Source: Terrabacter tumescens (GTDB taxonomy: Bacteria; Actinomycetota; Actinomycetes; Actinomycetales; Dermatophilaceae). From it: 64,000 bases of DNA. This document shows, piece by piece, positions 38,457-47,776 of the stretch; the stretch's first letter is position 1; each line of letters starts with the position of its first letter. Below the pieces are notes generated by a model that made no database searches, was not told where the DNA came from, and saw nothing but the letters and a program-made list of their open reading frames with translations. The translations under genes were made by a program, and so were the position numbers. The stretch is from the NCBI RefSeq assembly GCF_014646815.1, contig NZ_BMNZ01000003.1:372001-436000 (forward strand), written 5' to 3'.

Positions 38457-39293
38457 TCAGCGCTTCTTGCCAGTACGACGGCGACGAACGATGAGCTTGT
38501 CGCTTTCCTTGTGTCCCTTGCGGGTGCGGCCCTCGGCCTGACCCCAGGGGCTGACGGGGTGACGTCCACCGGACGTCTTGCCCTCACCACCACCGTGCGG
38601 GTGGTCGACCGGGTTCATGGCGACACCACGGACGGTCGGGCGCTTGCCCTTCCAGCGCATGCGGCCGGCCTTGCCCCAGTTGATGTTGCTCTGCTCGGCG
38701 TTGCCCACCTCGCCGACGGTCGCGCGGCAGCGCGCGTCGACGTTGCGGATCTCGCCGGACGGCATACGCAGCTGGGCGTAGGGGCCGTCCTTGGCGACGA
38801 GCTGCACGCGAGCACCCGCGGAACGGGCGATCTTGGCGCCGCCACCGGGCTTGAGCTCGATCGCGTGGACCACCGTACCCACGGGGATGTTGCGCAGCGG
38901 GAGGCTGTTGCCCGGCTTGATGTCGGCCGCGGGGCCGTTCTCGATCGGGTCGCCCTGCTTGAGCTTGTTCGGCGCGAGGATGTAGCGCTTCTCGCCGTCG
39001 GAGTACTGCACGAGCGCGATGCGCGCGGTGCGGTTGGGGTCGTACTCGATGTGAGCGACCTTGGCCGGCACGCCGTCCTTGTCATGGCGACGGAAGTCGA
39101 TGACGCGGTAGGCGCGCTTGTGACCGCCACCGATGTGACGCGTCGTGATGCGGCCGGCGTTGTTGCGGCCACCGGTCTTCGTCAGCGGGCGAACCAGCGA
39201 CTTCTCAGGAGTGGTTCGCGTGATCTCGACGAAGTCGGCGACCGACGAGCCACGACGGCCCGGTGTGGTCGGCTTGTACTTGCGGATACCCAT
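38457..39293 (-). CDS. rplB: Large ribosomal subunit protein L2
   Basis: 278 aa 23S-binding protein close to the peptidyl-transferase centre. [55 protein letters not shown] (with the conserved His). Holds the only CGGCATAC 8-mer found inside a ribosomal gene here (38760-38767). Confidence 0.98.
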   Translation of the reverse strand: MGIRKYKPTTPGRRGSSVADFVEITRTTPEKSLVRPLTKTGGRNNAGRITTRHIGGGHKRAYRVIDFRRHDKDGVPAKVAHIEYDPNRTARIALVQYSDGEKRYILAPNKLKQGDPIENGPAADIKPGNSLPLRNIPVGTVVHAIELKPGGGAKIARSAGARVQLVAKDGPYAQLRMPSGEIRNVDARCRATVGEVGNAEQSNINWGKAGRMRWKGKRPTVRGVAMNPVDHPHGGGEGKTSGGRHPVSPWGQAEGRTRKGHKESDKLIVRRRRTGKKR

Positions 39294-39319
39294 GTTCGTT
39301 AAGTCTCTCTTCGTCTATC

Positions 39320-39619
39320 TCAGGCGCCCGCACCGAAGATGTCGATCGAGCCCTCGCGGAGGGAGACGATCGCACGCTTGGTGTCCTTGCGCTTGCCGAG
39401 GCCGAATCGGGTGCGACGGGTCTTGCCCTGGCGGTTCAGGGTGTGGACCTTGTCGACCTTGACGTCGAAGATCGCCTCGATGGCGATCTTGATCTCCGTC
39501 TTGTTCGCACGGGGGTCGACGATGAAGGTGTACTTGCCCTCGTCGAGCAGACCGTAGGACTTCTCGGAGACGACCGGCGCGATCAGGATGTCGCGGGGGT
39601 CCTTGGTGTGGATGCTCAC
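39320..39619 (-). CDS. rplW: Large ribosomal subunit protein L23
   Basis: 99 aa; docking site for trigger factor and SRP at the tunnel exit. [56 protein letters not shown]. Four-base overlap with rplD. Confidence 0.98.
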   Translation of the reverse strand: MSIHTKDPRDILIAPVVSEKSYGLLDEGKYTFIVDPRANKTEIKIAIEAIFDVKVDKVHTLNRQGKTRRTRFGLGKRKDTKRAIVSLREGSIDIFGAGA

Positions 39620-40251
39620 TTGGTGGCCTCCTTGTCGGCCTTGTCGGCCTTCACGGGACCGGCGACGAACGCGTCGAGGGCGGCCTGGGTGAAGACGATG
39701 TCATCGGCGCACAGGACGTCGTAGGTGTTGAGCTGGTCGGCGACCAGCACGTGGACGTTCTGCAGGTTGCGGACCGACTTCATCGCGATGTCGTCGCCAC
39801 GCTCGAGCACGACGAGCAGGTTGGGACGCTCGGTCAGGCCGGCCAGCAGGGCGGCGGCGTCCTTCGCCGAGGGCAGCTCGCCCGAGACGATGGAGTCGAC
39901 GACGTGGATGCGGTCGAAGCGGGCCCGGTCGGAGAGGGCACCGCGCAGGGCGGCGGCCTTCATCTTCTTGGGGGTGCGCTGCGAGTAGTCACGCGGCTGC
40001 GGGCCGTGGACGACGCCACCGCCGGCGAACTGCGGCGCACGGGTCGAGCCCTGACGGGCGCGGCCGGTGCCCTTCTGGCGGTACGGCTTGCGCCCACCGC
40101 CGCGGACCTCGCCGCGGGTCTTCGTCGAGTGCGTGCCCTGACGAGCAGCCGCGAGCTGGGCCACCACGACCTGGTGGATCAGCGGGACGTTGGTCTGGAC
40201 GTCGAAGATCTCGGCGGGGAGGTTCTGCGTCTTGGTTGCCATGTCGTTCAT
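39616..40251 (-). CDS. rplD: Large ribosomal subunit protein L4
   Basis: 211 aa with the tunnel-reaching loop: [43 protein letters not shown] at 40251 overlaps the rplC stop (ATGA); ATG at 40242 (MATKTQN) is an alternative. C-terminus has a [11 protein letters not shown] tail like that of L29. Confidence 0.97.
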   Translation of the reverse strand: MNDMATKTQNLPAEIFDVQTNVPLIHQVVVAQLAAARQGTHSTKTRGEVRGGGRKPYRQKGTGRARQGSTRAPQFAGGGVVHGPQPRDYSQRTPKKMKAAALRGALSDRARFDRIHVVDSIVSGELPSAKDAAALLAGLTERPNLLVVLERGDDIAMKSVRNLQNVHVLVADQLNTYDVLCADDIVFTQAALDAFVAGPVKADKADKEATK

Positions 40252-40901
40252 GCACCCTTCGCAGCCGTGCGGATCAGGACGATGCCACCGCGGGGGCCGG
40301 GAACGGCACCCTTGATGAGCAGCAGGCCCTTCTCGGCGTCAACGGCGTGGATCTGGAGGTTCTGGGTCGTCTGGCGAACGCCACCCATGCGACCAGCCAT
40401 GCGCATGCCCTTGAAGACACGGCCCGGGGTCGAGCAGCCGCCGATGGAGCCCGGCTTGCGGTGGTTGCGGTGGGCACCGTGCGAGGAGCTGACACCGTGG
40501 AAGCCGTGACGCTTCATGACACCGGCGAAGCCCTTGCCCTTGGTCGTGCCCGTGGCGTCGACCCGCTGGCCGGCCTCGAAGGACTCGGCCGTGATCTCCT
40601 GGCCGAGCTCGTAGGCGGCGGCGTCGGCCGTGCGCAGCTCGACGAGGTGACGGCGCGGCGTGACGCCGGCCTTCTCGAAGTGGCCGCTCATGGGCTTGTT
40701 CACCTTGCGCGGGTCGATCGCACCGAAGGCGATCTGGACCGCGGAGTAGCCGTCGGTCTCGTCGGCACGCACCTGCGTCACGACGCAGGGGCCGGCCTTG
40801 ACCACGGTCACGGGGACGAGCTTGTTGTCTGCGTCCCACACCTGGGTCATGCCGAGCTTCTCGCCGAGCACGCCCTTGACGTTCTTCTGAGCAACAGTCA
40901 T
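40248..40901 (-). CDS. rplC: Large ribosomal subunit protein L3
   Basis: 217 aa; assembly initiator reaching the peptidyl-transferase centre. [58 protein letters not shown]. Eleven bp after rpsJ. Confidence 0.98.
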   Translation of the reverse strand: MTVAQKNVKGVLGEKLGMTQVWDADNKLVPVTVVKAGPCVVTQVRADETDGYSAVQIAFGAIDPRKVNKPMSGHFEKAGVTPRRHLVELRTADAAAYELGQEITAESFEAGQRVDATGTTKGKGFAGVMKRHGFHGVSSSHGAHRNHRKPGSIGGCSTPGRVFKGMRMAGRMGGVRQTTQNLQIHAVDAEKGLLLIKGAVPGPRGGIVLIRTAAKGA

Positions 40902-40912
40902 CTGGGGCCGCC

Positions 40913-41221
40913 TCAGAGCTTGATCTCGATGTTGACGTCCGCCGGCAGGTCGAGACGCATCAGCGAGTCGACGGCCTTGGGCGTCGGGTCGATGATGTCG
41001 ATGAGGCGCTTGTGCGTGCGCATCTCGAAGTGCTCGCGGCTGTCCTTGTACTTGTGCGGCGACCGGATGACGACGAAGACGTTCTTCTCCGTCGGCAGCG
41101 GGACGGGGCCCACCACGGTCGCGCCGGCGCGCGTCACTGTGTCAACGATCTTCCGGGCCGAGTTGTCGATGACCTCGTGGTCGTACGACTTCAGCCGGAT
41201 GCGGATCTTCTGTCCCGCCAT
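40913..41221 (-). CDS. rpsJ: Small ribosomal subunit protein S10 (NusE)
   Basis: 102 aa; 30S protein and antitermination factor. ATG 41221: [60 protein letters not shown]. First gene of the S10 operon, behind a leader of about 250 nt. Confidence 0.98.
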   Translation of the reverse strand: MAGQKIRIRLKSYDHEVIDNSARKIVDTVTRAGATVVGPVPLPTEKNVFVVIRSPHKYKDSREHFEMRTHKRLIDIIDPTPKAVDSLMRLDLPADVNIEIKL

Positions 41222-41269
41222 CTGATGAACGTCTCTCTCTCGCTTCTGACTGCCGGTTCCCTTGGCATC

Positions 41270-41293
41270 CGACCCCCGAGGTCGGGCGTGTCG
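41270..41293 (-). promoter_or_regulatory. 24-bp leader element shared with the str operon
   Basis: Plus-strand CGACCCCCGA-G-GTCGGGCGTGTCG matches 50957-50980 at 23 of 24 bases. In the transcript it folds as CCCGAC/GTCGGG-type hairpin and lies 49-72 nt upstream of the rpsJ start codon. May be a protein-binding or attenuator hairpin common to both operons. Confidence 0.6.
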
Positions 41294-41475
41294 CGCCCGC
41301 TTCGCGGTGAAAGGTGCGCACCTGAGTGCCACTTTCGTGTGGATTGCCCGGCCGAACCGGGTAACTTGCGCTTCCCTCGGGCCTCCGAGAGGAGTCCGGG
41401 CGAGTCCCCGTCAGGAGGCTCTCAAGGGGCGGCGCCACCGACATGGGTCAGCGACGCGCGTCAAGCAACCTGAAC

Positions 41476-41505
41476 AGTGTGCCAGAGCGCGCACCGCACT
41501 ATCAA
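41476..41505 (-). promoter_or_regulatory. Candidate promoter of the S10 operon
   Basis: On the minus strand TTGATA (41500-41505) and CACACT (41476-41481), spacer 18 bp. The preceding CGATTTG is shared with the str promoter (CGATTTGGTC), which supports it; the -10 is weak. Confidence 0.4.
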
Positions 41506-41576
41506 ATCGAGCCGACGGCCCGCTGCAGGTGTGCGCAGGTGGCGCGTCGCGTCCCGCCGGGCGATCCGGCCCGGCC

Positions 41577-41975
41577 TCATGCCGCAGGTCGGGCGCAGGC
41601 CGCGGTGCCGCCGGGGAGCTGGTGACGGTGGGCGGCGACCCAGCTGTAGGCGTGCGCCGCCACCCAGGAGACGCCGGGCGCCATGAGCAGGTGCCCGAAC
41701 GGTCGCCATCCCGGGGCACCGTGCGTCGCGGCCGTCGCGATGGCCCGATGACCCGCGCGGATCGAGCCGTCGGCGGTGATGAACTGCGCCGCCTCGTCGC
41801 ACTGCTGCTCCGTCAGGCCCACGGCCGCGAGGTCGATCTCCTGCCAGGCACGCACGTCGTAGCGGCCGCGCCGGTCGACCCATCGCTTGACGAACTCGAC
41901 GCTGCGCGTGCAGAAGGCGCAGTCGGCGTCGTAGACGAGGGTCGGCCGCTGGGGCACGAAGAGCGTGGTCTCCAC
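41577..41975 (-). CDS. DCC-family thiol-disulfide oxidoreductase-like protein (DUF393)
   Basis: 132 aa from GTG 41975. DADCAFCTRSVEFVKRWVDR holds the DxxCxxC motif of the DCC family, a thioredoxin-like redox site. C-terminal GWRPFGHLLMAPGVSWVAAH is the second conserved block. Partner proteins unknown. Downstream neighbour is the S10 leader; it shares the strand with the M18 gene. A GTATGCCG 8-mer lies about 50 bp upstream. Confidence 0.85.
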   Translation of the reverse strand: METTLFVPQRPTLVYDADCAFCTRSVEFVKRWVDRRGRYDVRAWQEIDLAAVGLTEQQCDEAAQFITADGSIRAGHRAIATAATHGAPGWRPFGHLLMAPGVSWVAAHAYSWVAAHRHQLPGGTAACARPAA

Positions 41976-42077
41976 GTCTTTATCCTCGCACCCGAGCGGC
42001 GCGCAGGCCGGGTCACCCCTGGCGTATGCCGTCACTCCCCCGTTGCGGTCGACCTCGGTCGCCGGGCGGCGGGGTCG

Positions 42078-43382
42078 TCAGGCCGGCGCGAGGAAGGCAC
42101 TGAGGGCGCGGGCGTACATGGCGGGGTCCTCGGCGCCCATCAGCTCGCGCGTGCTGTGCATGGAGAGTGCCGCCGCTCCGAAGTCGACCGTGGTCGCACC
42201 GGTCAGCGACGACGTCACGGGTCCGACCGTGGAGCCGCACGGCAGGTCGCTGCGGGTGACGAACGTCTGCATCGGCACCCCGGCCTGCTCGCAGGCCGTC
42301 CGGAACGCCGCTGCGCCGATCGAGTCGGTCGCGTAGCGCAGGTTGGTGTTGACCTTGAGGACCGGGCCGCCGTTGACGCGGATCTGGTGCATCGGCTCGT
42401 GCCGTTCGGCGTAGTTCGGGTGGGTCGCGTGGCCCATGTCGCCCGAGGCGATGACGGTCGCGGCGAGGGCGCGCCAGTAGTCGTCGCGGGTGCCCCCACC
42501 GGCGATGACGATGCGCTCGAGGACCGAGGGCAGCAGCGTCGAGGTGGCGCCCCGCTCGGAGGTGCTGCCGATCTCCTCGTGGTCGAACAGCACGAGTACC
42601 GGGACGTGCGCGGGCTCGGTGGCCACGGCGTCGAGCAGGGCCCGCACGCCGGCATACGAGGTCGCGAGGTTGTCGAGGCGAGGAGCCGCGATGAGCTCGC
42701 GGGCGCGCCCGAGTCGCGTCGAGGGCTGGATCGGGTGGGTCATGACGTCCCACGAGAGGACGTCTTCGCGGTCGACGCCGACCTGCTCGGCGAGGTAGCC
42801 GACGAAGTCGCCCGGCTCGTCCCCCACGCCCCACAGCGGCTCCATGTGCGCCTGCTTGTTGAGGCTGAGGGCCTCGTTCTGCGTGCGGTCGAGGTGGATG
42901 GCCAGCTGCGCGACCCTCAGCAGGGCGTCACGTCCGTGGAAGGTGCGCGACTCGACGCCCTCGCGTCCCCGCACGGCCACCCTGCCGGCGAGGCCGAGGT
43001 CGCGGTCGAGCCACGAGCTGAGGATGAGGCCGCCGTAGGGCTCGATGCCGAGCAGCTGCCAGCCGGCGCGGCTGTGGTCGGGGTTGGGCTTGACGCGCAG
43101 GTTGGGGCTGTCGGTGTGGGCACCGACGACGCGGAAGCCCGCGCCGGGCCCGGCGCCCGAGCCGTGCGCGCCCGTCGTGTCCCAGGCGATGAGCGAGCCG
43201 CCGCGCACGAGGTAGTGGCGGCCGGGGGTGGTCGGCCACGGTGCGCGCTCGTCGACCTCGGTGAAGCCCTCGGCGGTGAGCCGCAGCGCGGCCTGCTCGC
43301 ACGCGTGGAACGGGGTGGGGCTCGCGTCGACGTAGTCGATGAGGCCCTGGGCTTCGGTGTCGGTGTCGAAGGAGTGCGCCAT
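42078..43382 (-). CDS. M18-family aminopeptidase
   Basis: 434 aa cytosolic dinuclear-zinc aminopeptidase preferring acidic N-termini in characterised relatives (aspartyl aminopeptidase; apeB-like in bacteria). Ligand regions: VVGAHTDSPNLRVKP (His, Asp), LFDHEEIGS (Glu-Glu), SGDMGHATHPNY (Asp), and AALSMHSTREL (His). ATG at 43382 (MAHSFDTDTEA) decides the start; the frame open further upstream is antisense to the next gene. Divergent from the DUF2785 gene by 60 bp. Confidence 0.93.
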   Translation of the reverse strand: MAHSFDTDTEAQGLIDYVDASPTPFHACEQAALRLTAEGFTEVDERAPWPTTPGRHYLVRGGSLIAWDTTGAHGSGAGPGAGFRVVGAHTDSPNLRVKPNPDHSRAGWQLLGIEPYGGLILSSWLDRDLGLAGRVAVRGREGVESRTFHGRDALLRVAQLAIHLDRTQNEALSLNKQAHMEPLWGVGDEPGDFVGYLAEQVGVDREDVLSWDVMTHPIQPSTRLGRARELIAAPRLDNLATSYAGVRALLDAVATEPAHVPVLVLFDHEEIGSTSERGATSTLLPSVLERIVIAGGGTRDDYWRALAATVIASGDMGHATHPNYAERHEPMHQIRVNGGPVLKVNTNLRYATDSIGAAAFRTACEQAGVPMQTFVTRSDLPCGSTVGPVTSSLTGATTVDFGAAALSMHSTRELMGAEDPAMYARALSAFLAPA

Positions 43383-43442
43383 GGCGACCGACCCTATCCG
43401 CCCGCCGGAAGGCCCGACCGGGCGGATGGCAGGATCGCCCGC

Positions 43443-44192
43443 ATGTCCGACGCCACGCTCCGCTCCCTCGTCGACGACCTCGCCTCCCCGGACCCCGCCG
43501 TCCGCGACGAGGGGGCGTATGCCGCCCTGGCGCGACGGGTGCGTGAGGGTGCCGTCTCCGCGGACGACCGGTCGTGGCTGGCCGGGGCGATGCTCGAGCG
43601 GCTCGGTCACGAGCGCGTGGAGGCCCGCGCCTTCGCACCGCTCGTCCTCGCCTCCCTCGTCGCCGCCGGGGACTTCGACGACGCCTGGGTGCCCGCGGTG
43701 TCACGGTGGTACGTCGGCGAGGAGGACCTGCGCGGCCACGACCCCGAGCTGGGTTGGGTTCACGCCGTCGCTCACGGGGCCGACTTCTTCGGCGAGTGCG
43801 GGGCTGCCGGCGTCGGGGACCCGGCCGTGCTGCTCGACGCCCTTGCCCGGCGGCTCGTCGCACCGACCACGTTCGTGTGGAGAGACCAGGAGGACGACCG
43901 CCTCGCCTGCGCCGTCGCGCTCGTGCTGTCGCGCGACGACGTCGACGGGTCGGTGGCCGTCGGATGGCTCGAGCGCGTGCGCTCGATGTTCGCCGCGGGT
44001 GCGCCCGGTGCGGTGCCGGCCGAGGCGAGCAACACGATGCGGACGCTGCGCTCGCTGCACGTCGCCCTGGGTGAGGACGTGCTGCGCGGAGGCGAGCCGG
44101 TCGTGGTGCCGCACGCAGGCCTCGTCCGTCGGGAGCTCGCCCACCTCCTCGCCGAGGTGACGCCGTGGTTCTGGCGACCGCGCTCGGGCTGA
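43443..44192 (+). CDS. DUF2785-family protein
   Basis: 249 aa, ATG 43443. Helical, HEAT-like repeats with no catalytic motif. LVDDLASPDPAVRDEGAYAA at the start, GWVHAVAHGADFF in the middle (conserved in DUF2785) and LRSLHVALGED near the end. Function unknown. Followed directly by a hairpin and the promoter of the WXG-like gene. A GTATGCCG 8-mer lies in its coding sequence at 43517, using the rare TAT codon. Confidence 0.75.
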   Translation: MSDATLRSLVDDLASPDPAVRDEGAYAALARRVREGAVSADDRSWLAGAMLERLGHERVEARAFAPLVLASLVAAGDFDDAWVPAVSRWYVGEEDLRGHDPELGWVHAVAHGADFFGECGAAGVGDPAVLLDALARRLVAPTTFVWRDQEDDRLACAVALVLSRDDVDGSVAVGWLERVRSMFAAGAPGAVPAEASNTMRTLRSLHVALGEDVLRGGEPVVVPHAGLVRRELAHLLAEVTPWFWRPRSG

Positions 44193-44197
44193 GCCAC

Positions 44198-44211
44198 GGG
44201 GAGTGCTCCCC
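44198..44211. terminator. Short hairpin after the DUF2785 gene
   Basis: GGGGAG-TG-CTCCCC directly follows the stop codon, then ATT. Short but perfect. Confidence 0.45.
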
Positions 44212-44212
44212 A

Positions 44213-44242
44213 TTGGCCGGACCACCCGAGTCTGCCTAGGGT
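44213..44242 (+). promoter_or_regulatory. Candidate promoter for the WXG-like gene
   Basis: TTGGCC (44213-44218) and TAGGGT (44237-44242) with an 18-bp spacer; predicted start near 44249, 50 nt before the GTG at 44299. Confidence 0.45.
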
Positions 44243-44298
44243 CGGGGTGCGGCCACCCTCGGCCGCCACGGACGTCGACAGCTCGGGGAGGGCCAGCC

Positions 44299-45447
44299 GT
44301 GGTCGTGTACAGGAAGGGCGCCGATCCGGAAGCCCTGGAGCGCAGTGCCGGTCAGCTCGACCGCTTCGCCGGCGAGTGCCGGGCCGCGCGCAGCGCCGTC
44401 GACCACGCCGTCGGTGAGCTCGGAACTGCTTGGGGCGGAAGGGACTTCGACTCCTTCCGTGGGGACTGGCGCTCATCGGCGCCCAGCATCGACGCACTCG
44501 AGCGTGCCCTGCACGGTCTCGGCGCCAAGCTGCGTGACAACGCCGCGAAGCAGCGCGGCACCAGCGGGAACGACGGCGGCACAGGGGGATCCGGCGGGGC
44601 CGGTGGTGCAGGCCCGTTCGGCGCAGGGGTGCCGATGTCCTTCGGCCCCATCCCTTCTCCGTCCCCGGGACCCGCGCCGACCCCGACGACTCCCCCGCCG
44701 CCGGCGACGACGGGCACCGGTGGTCCCGTCGACGGCTACGACTTCGGCGAGCCGAAGAAACCGGACATCGAGTGGGACGAGGGCTTCGAGTACGACTCCA
44801 AGGACTCGAACTGGCAGGACCACATCGCCAAGCTCGAGTGGATGGCCAAGCTCGAGGGCGGCCGCATCGTCAAGTCCGACCTCGACGACGCGACGGCGAT
44901 GTACGCCCACTACTGGGACAACAACGGCGAGCCGATCCGCTTCGACTACGAGGAGGGCTACAAGGAGGACGCGTCGATCGCGGCCAACGTCAACTCCGAG
45001 GTCGCCCGCACCGCCGCCGCCGTCGACGAGATGGTGCGGGGCGGCAACTCGCACTTCAGCATGACCGGCGACGCGCACGCGGCGACGGCCTACCCCGAGA
45101 CCGAGAACTGGCAGAAGACGATCGGCGGCTACCAGCAGTGGAGCAGCGCCGACGTCACCGTGGAGAACGGCCAGGTCTCCATGCAGGTCACCGTGCATGC
45201 CGAGGACTACTACAACTTCAACCCCGGCCAGGCCGACATCGCGAGCGGCGCCGGCGACAACGAGAACGGCCGGTTCACCGAGATCGGCTGGGCCAAGCCC
45301 TTCCCGTCGAGCGGCGACGTGACGCGTACGATCACGTGGCCGGTCGGCTCACCGCCGCCGAGCATCGACGTGGGTCCGGGCGATGTCGAGCGCACCCCCG
45401 GTCCGGGTCGTGAGGACCGAGCCGACGAACGAGGAAGCAGCCGATGA
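44299..45447 (+). CDS. WXG100-like protein with C-terminal extracellular-type domain; possible type VII substrate
   Basis: 382 aa from GTG 44299, preceded by GGGGAGG. Residues about 10-95 are two amphipathic helices separated by TAWGGRDFDSFRGDW, the W-x-G hairpin of WXG100/LXG proteins. A Gly/Pro/Ser linker (about 98-150) follows. The C-terminal domain (about 155-350) has EGYKEDASIAANVNSEVA, SHFSMTGDAHAATAYPE, EDYYNFNPGQADIASG and ENGRFTEIGWAKPF, a pattern seen in uncharacterised actinobacterial secreted proteins. No ESX genes lie in the window. Overlaps the next gene by ATGA. Effector role is a hypothesis. Confidence 0.65.
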   Translation: MVVYRKGADPEALERSAGQLDRFAGECRAARSAVDHAVGELGTAWGGRDFDSFRGDWRSSAPSIDALERALHGLGAKLRDNAAKQRGTSGNDGGTGGSGGAGGAGPFGAGVPMSFGPIPSPSPGPAPTPTTPPPPATTGTGGPVDGYDFGEPKKPDIEWDEGFEYDSKDSNWQDHIAKLEWMAKLEGGRIVKSDLDDATAMYAHYWDNNGEPIRFDYEEGYKEDASIAANVNSEVARTAAAVDEMVRGGNSHFSMTGDAHAATAYPETENWQKTIGGYQQWSSADVTVENGQVSMQVTVHAEDYYNFNPGQADIASGAGDNENGRFTEIGWAKPFPSSGDVTRTITWPVGSPPPSIDVGPGDVERTPGPGREDRADERGSSR

Positions 45448-45935
45448 GGACCCGAGCCGCCATGGCCGCCAGTGCAGCCCTGCTGACCCTCGCCGCCACT
45501 GCCGCATGCAGCACCGACCCGACGCCCCCCACCGACCGCACGAGGAGCACCGTGAGCAGCGCGACCAAGACCGGCACCGGCGACGTGCGCACCGACCTCG
45601 ACCCCCTGATCAAGCGGTTCGACGCCCTGGGCCGGCCCGTCTCGGCCACGTGGATGTCGGGCACGCTCGGCGGCGACGCCCCGGGACCGTCGACGTACTG
45701 GATCGACGCCGTCGTGAAGGTGACCCCCGAGACGGCCGCGACCCTGCGCGCCACCTCGCCCGAGCCCACCACCGAGACCCCGGCCGTCGAGGACGGCGTG
45801 CGCTCGGCGCTGCCCTCCGGTCAGCTGCTCCGCTCGACGGCGCTCGACGCGCTCTTCGCGCAGGGCTCCTTCCGTGCCAAGGCCTACCTCGCCGCCGACT
45901 CCGACACCGTCGTGCTCGTCGCCCTCGGCCAGTAG
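45444..45935 (+). CDS. Predicted lipoprotein coupled to the WXG-like gene
   Basis: 163 aa. Signal peptide with lipobox TAAC (Cys about residue 22), short Thr/Ser linker, then a small domain: LDPLIKRFDALGRPVSATWM, YWIDAVVKVTPETAATLR and SGQLLRSTALDALFAQ. No family recognised. Start ATG overlaps the stop of the WXG-like gene, so the two proteins are made together; as a surface lipoprotein it could be a partner or immunity factor, which is untested. Confidence 0.6.
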   Translation: MRTRAAMAASAALLTLAATAACSTDPTPPTDRTRSTVSSATKTGTGDVRTDLDPLIKRFDALGRPVSATWMSGTLGGDAPGPSTYWIDAVVKVTPETAATLRATSPEPTTETPAVEDGVRSALPSGQLLRSTALDALFAQGSFRAKAYLAADSDTVVLVALGQ

Positions 45936-45959
45936 TCGCTCCAGGCACCACGGGCCACC

Positions 45960-46229
45960 TCAGGCGGTGGCCAGGCTCCCCAACACGCCCCGCAGCACGC
46001 GCTCGGCCTCCCGCTGGCGCGGGCCTGCCACGAACAGCAGCACGACCCGCCCACTCCGTTGCACCCGCGCCTCGACCGCGACGAACCCGCCGTCCGCGTC
46101 CTCGAAGCCGATGACCTTCGCCGGCCCGAACCGTGACGACCAGCGCCGGATCTCGATGTCCCCCTTGGCCTCCTTCACCAGGGCGTGCCTGACCTCGGAT
46201 CGAAGGAGCCGTGCTTCGCCGACGACGCC
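45960..46229 (-). pseudogene. Possible gene remnant (C-terminal fragment of a small domain)
   Basis: About 90 codons with coding-like composition: EAKGDIEIRRWSSRFGPAKV, GGFVAVEARVQRSGRVVLLF, ending RGVLGSLATA. No convincing start with ribosome site; a GTG at 46178 would give 72 aa. The upstream part of the frame looks non-coding. The shape recalls the end of the LpqN/PsbP-like lipoproteins at 17-18 kb. It may be a decayed lipoprotein or a short intact gene. Confidence 0.35.
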
Positions 46230-46410
46230 ACCGGCATACGAGCCGGAGGAGCGGGGCGGGTGACGTGGGGAGCGGCATCGGAGGCGGCCACCCGGCATAC
46301 GAAAGGACTCGTGCGGCTGGAACCGGCCGCCGACGCTCTCGCCGCTCCCCGCGTCGCACGTCCCGTGACGACCTCGGATGACAGCGGGCGTCTTCGTGGA
46401 GGTGTGCGGA

Positions 46411-46442
46411 AGGGCCCGCCCCGCCGAAGCGGAACGGGCCCT
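46411..46442. terminator. Terminator after tuf
   Basis: AGGGCCCG (46411-46418) pairs with CGGGCCCT (46435-46442); inner CCGC and GCGG close a CGAA tetraloop. Located 35 bp beyond the tuf stop on the minus strand. Confidence 0.75.
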
Positions 46443-46476
46443 ACCGATGAAGCAGTGCTGCAGGTGCAGCGTCAGA

Positions 46477-47673
46477 TCACTTGATGATCTTCGTGACGCG
46501 ACCGGCGCCGACCGTGCGGCCACCCTCACGGATGGCGAACTTGAGGCCGTCCTCCATGGCGATGGGCTGGATGAGCTCGACCGTCATGTCGGTGTTGTCG
46601 CCGGGCATGACCATCTCGGTGCCCTCGGGCAGGTGCACGACACCCGTCACGTCCGTCGTACGGAAGTAGAACTGCGGACGGTAGTTGTCGTAGAACGGCG
46701 TGTGACGGCCGCCCTCGTCCTTCGAGAGGATGTAGACCTGAGCCTCGAAGTCCGTGTGCGGGGTGATCGAGCCCGGCTTGCAGATGACCTGCCCGCGCTC
46801 GACGTCCTCGCGCTTGGTGCCACGAAGGAGCAGACCGACGTTCTCACCGGCGCGACCCTCGTCGAGCAGCTTGCGGAACATCTCGACGCCCGTGACGGTC
46901 GTCTTGGCCGGCGGACCGGTGTGGATGCCGACGATCTCGATCTCCTCGTTGACCTTGAGGATGCCGCGCTCGATACGACCGGTGACGACGGTGCCACGAC
47001 CGGTGATCGTGAAGACGTCCTCGACGGGCATGAGGAACGGCTTGTCGACGTCGCGCTCGGGCTCCGGGATGGAGTTGTCGACGGCGTCCATGAGGTCGAG
47101 GACCGACTGGCCCCACTTCTCGTCGCCCTCGAGCGCCTTGAGCGCCGAGACCTGCACGACGGGAAGGTCGTCGCCCGGGAACTCGTACTGCGACAGGAGC
47201 TCACGGACCTCCATCTCGACGAGCTCGAGGATCTCCTCGTCGTCGACCATGTCGGCCTTGTTGAGCGCCACGACGATGTAGGGAACGCCGACCTGGCGGG
47301 CCAGGAGGACGTGCTCCTTCGTCTGCGGCATGGGGCCGTCGGTGGCGGCGACCACGAGGATCGCGCCGTCCATCTGAGCCGCACCCGTGATCATGTTCTT
47401 CACGTAGTCAGCGTGGCCCGGGCAGTCGACGTGGGCGTAGTGACGACCCTCCGTCTGGTACTCGATGTGCGCGATCGAGATCGTGATACCGCGCTGGCGC
47501 TCCTCGGGAGCCTTGTCGATGTCCTCGAACGCGAACTGGGGGTTCAGGTCGGGGTACTTGTCGTGCAGAACCTTGGAAATCGCAGCCGTCAGCGTCGTCT
47601 TGCCGTGGTCGATGTGACCGATGGTGCCGATGTTGACGTGCGGCTTGGTCCGCTCGAACTTTGCCTTCGCCAC
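46477..47673 (-). CDS. tuf: Elongation factor Tu
   Basis: 398 aa GTPase delivering aminoacyl-tRNA. G1 [10 protein letters not shown]2 RGITIS, G3 DCPGHADY, G4 NKADM, G5 SALKAL. Effector residues for kirromycin/elfamycin binding look ordinary. Last gene of the str operon, 103 bp after fusA with a strong GAGGAGGA ribosome site. Ends the str transcription unit at the following hairpin. Confidence 0.99.
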   Translation of the reverse strand: MAKAKFERTKPHVNIGTIGHIDHGKTTLTAAISKVLHDKYPDLNPQFAFEDIDKAPEERQRGITISIAHIEYQTEGRHYAHVDCPGHADYVKNMITGAAQMDGAILVVAATDGPMPQTKEHVLLARQVGVPYIVVALNKADMVDDEEILELVEMEVRELLSQYEFPGDDLPVVQVSALKALEGDEKWGQSVLDLMDAVDNSIPEPERDVDKPFLMPVEDVFTITGRGTVVTGRIERGILKVNEEIEIVGIHTGPPAKTTVTGVEMFRKLLDEGRAGENVGLLLRGTKREDVERGQVICKPGSITPHTDFEAQVYILSKDEGGRHTPFYDNYRPQFYFRTTDVTGVVHLPEGTEMVMPGDNTDMTVELIQPIAMEDGLKFAIREGGRTVGAGRVTKIIK

Positions 47674-47776
47674 TGTGGTCCTCCTCAGGACTTTCTTGTG
47701 TTACGCCGTACGACCAGGGCAGGACGTGGCGCGATGGGGTGGTTTCCGATGGAAGAGACTACGGGATGTCCCGCAG

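Larger units (their letters stand above)
41222..41576. other. 355-bp leader/promoter region of the S10 operon
   Basis: No gene supported. It contains the 24-bp element shared with the rpsL leader (41270-41293), a candidate promoter (41476-41505) and several short hairpins on the minus strand, e.g. around CGGCCGAACCGGG. The DCC-protein gene ends at 41577. Confidence 0.6.

Noticed and set aside
41262-43442. Long plus-strand upstream extension of the DUF2785 gene
   Set aside because: The extension is antisense to the DCC and M18 genes; the ATG at 43443 starts the family-like sequence.
47762-47773. CGGGA-TG-TCCCG palindrome between fusA and tuf as an operator
   Set aside because: Short, directly beyond the fusA stop, and without a repeat elsewhere in the window; likely a minor hairpin.
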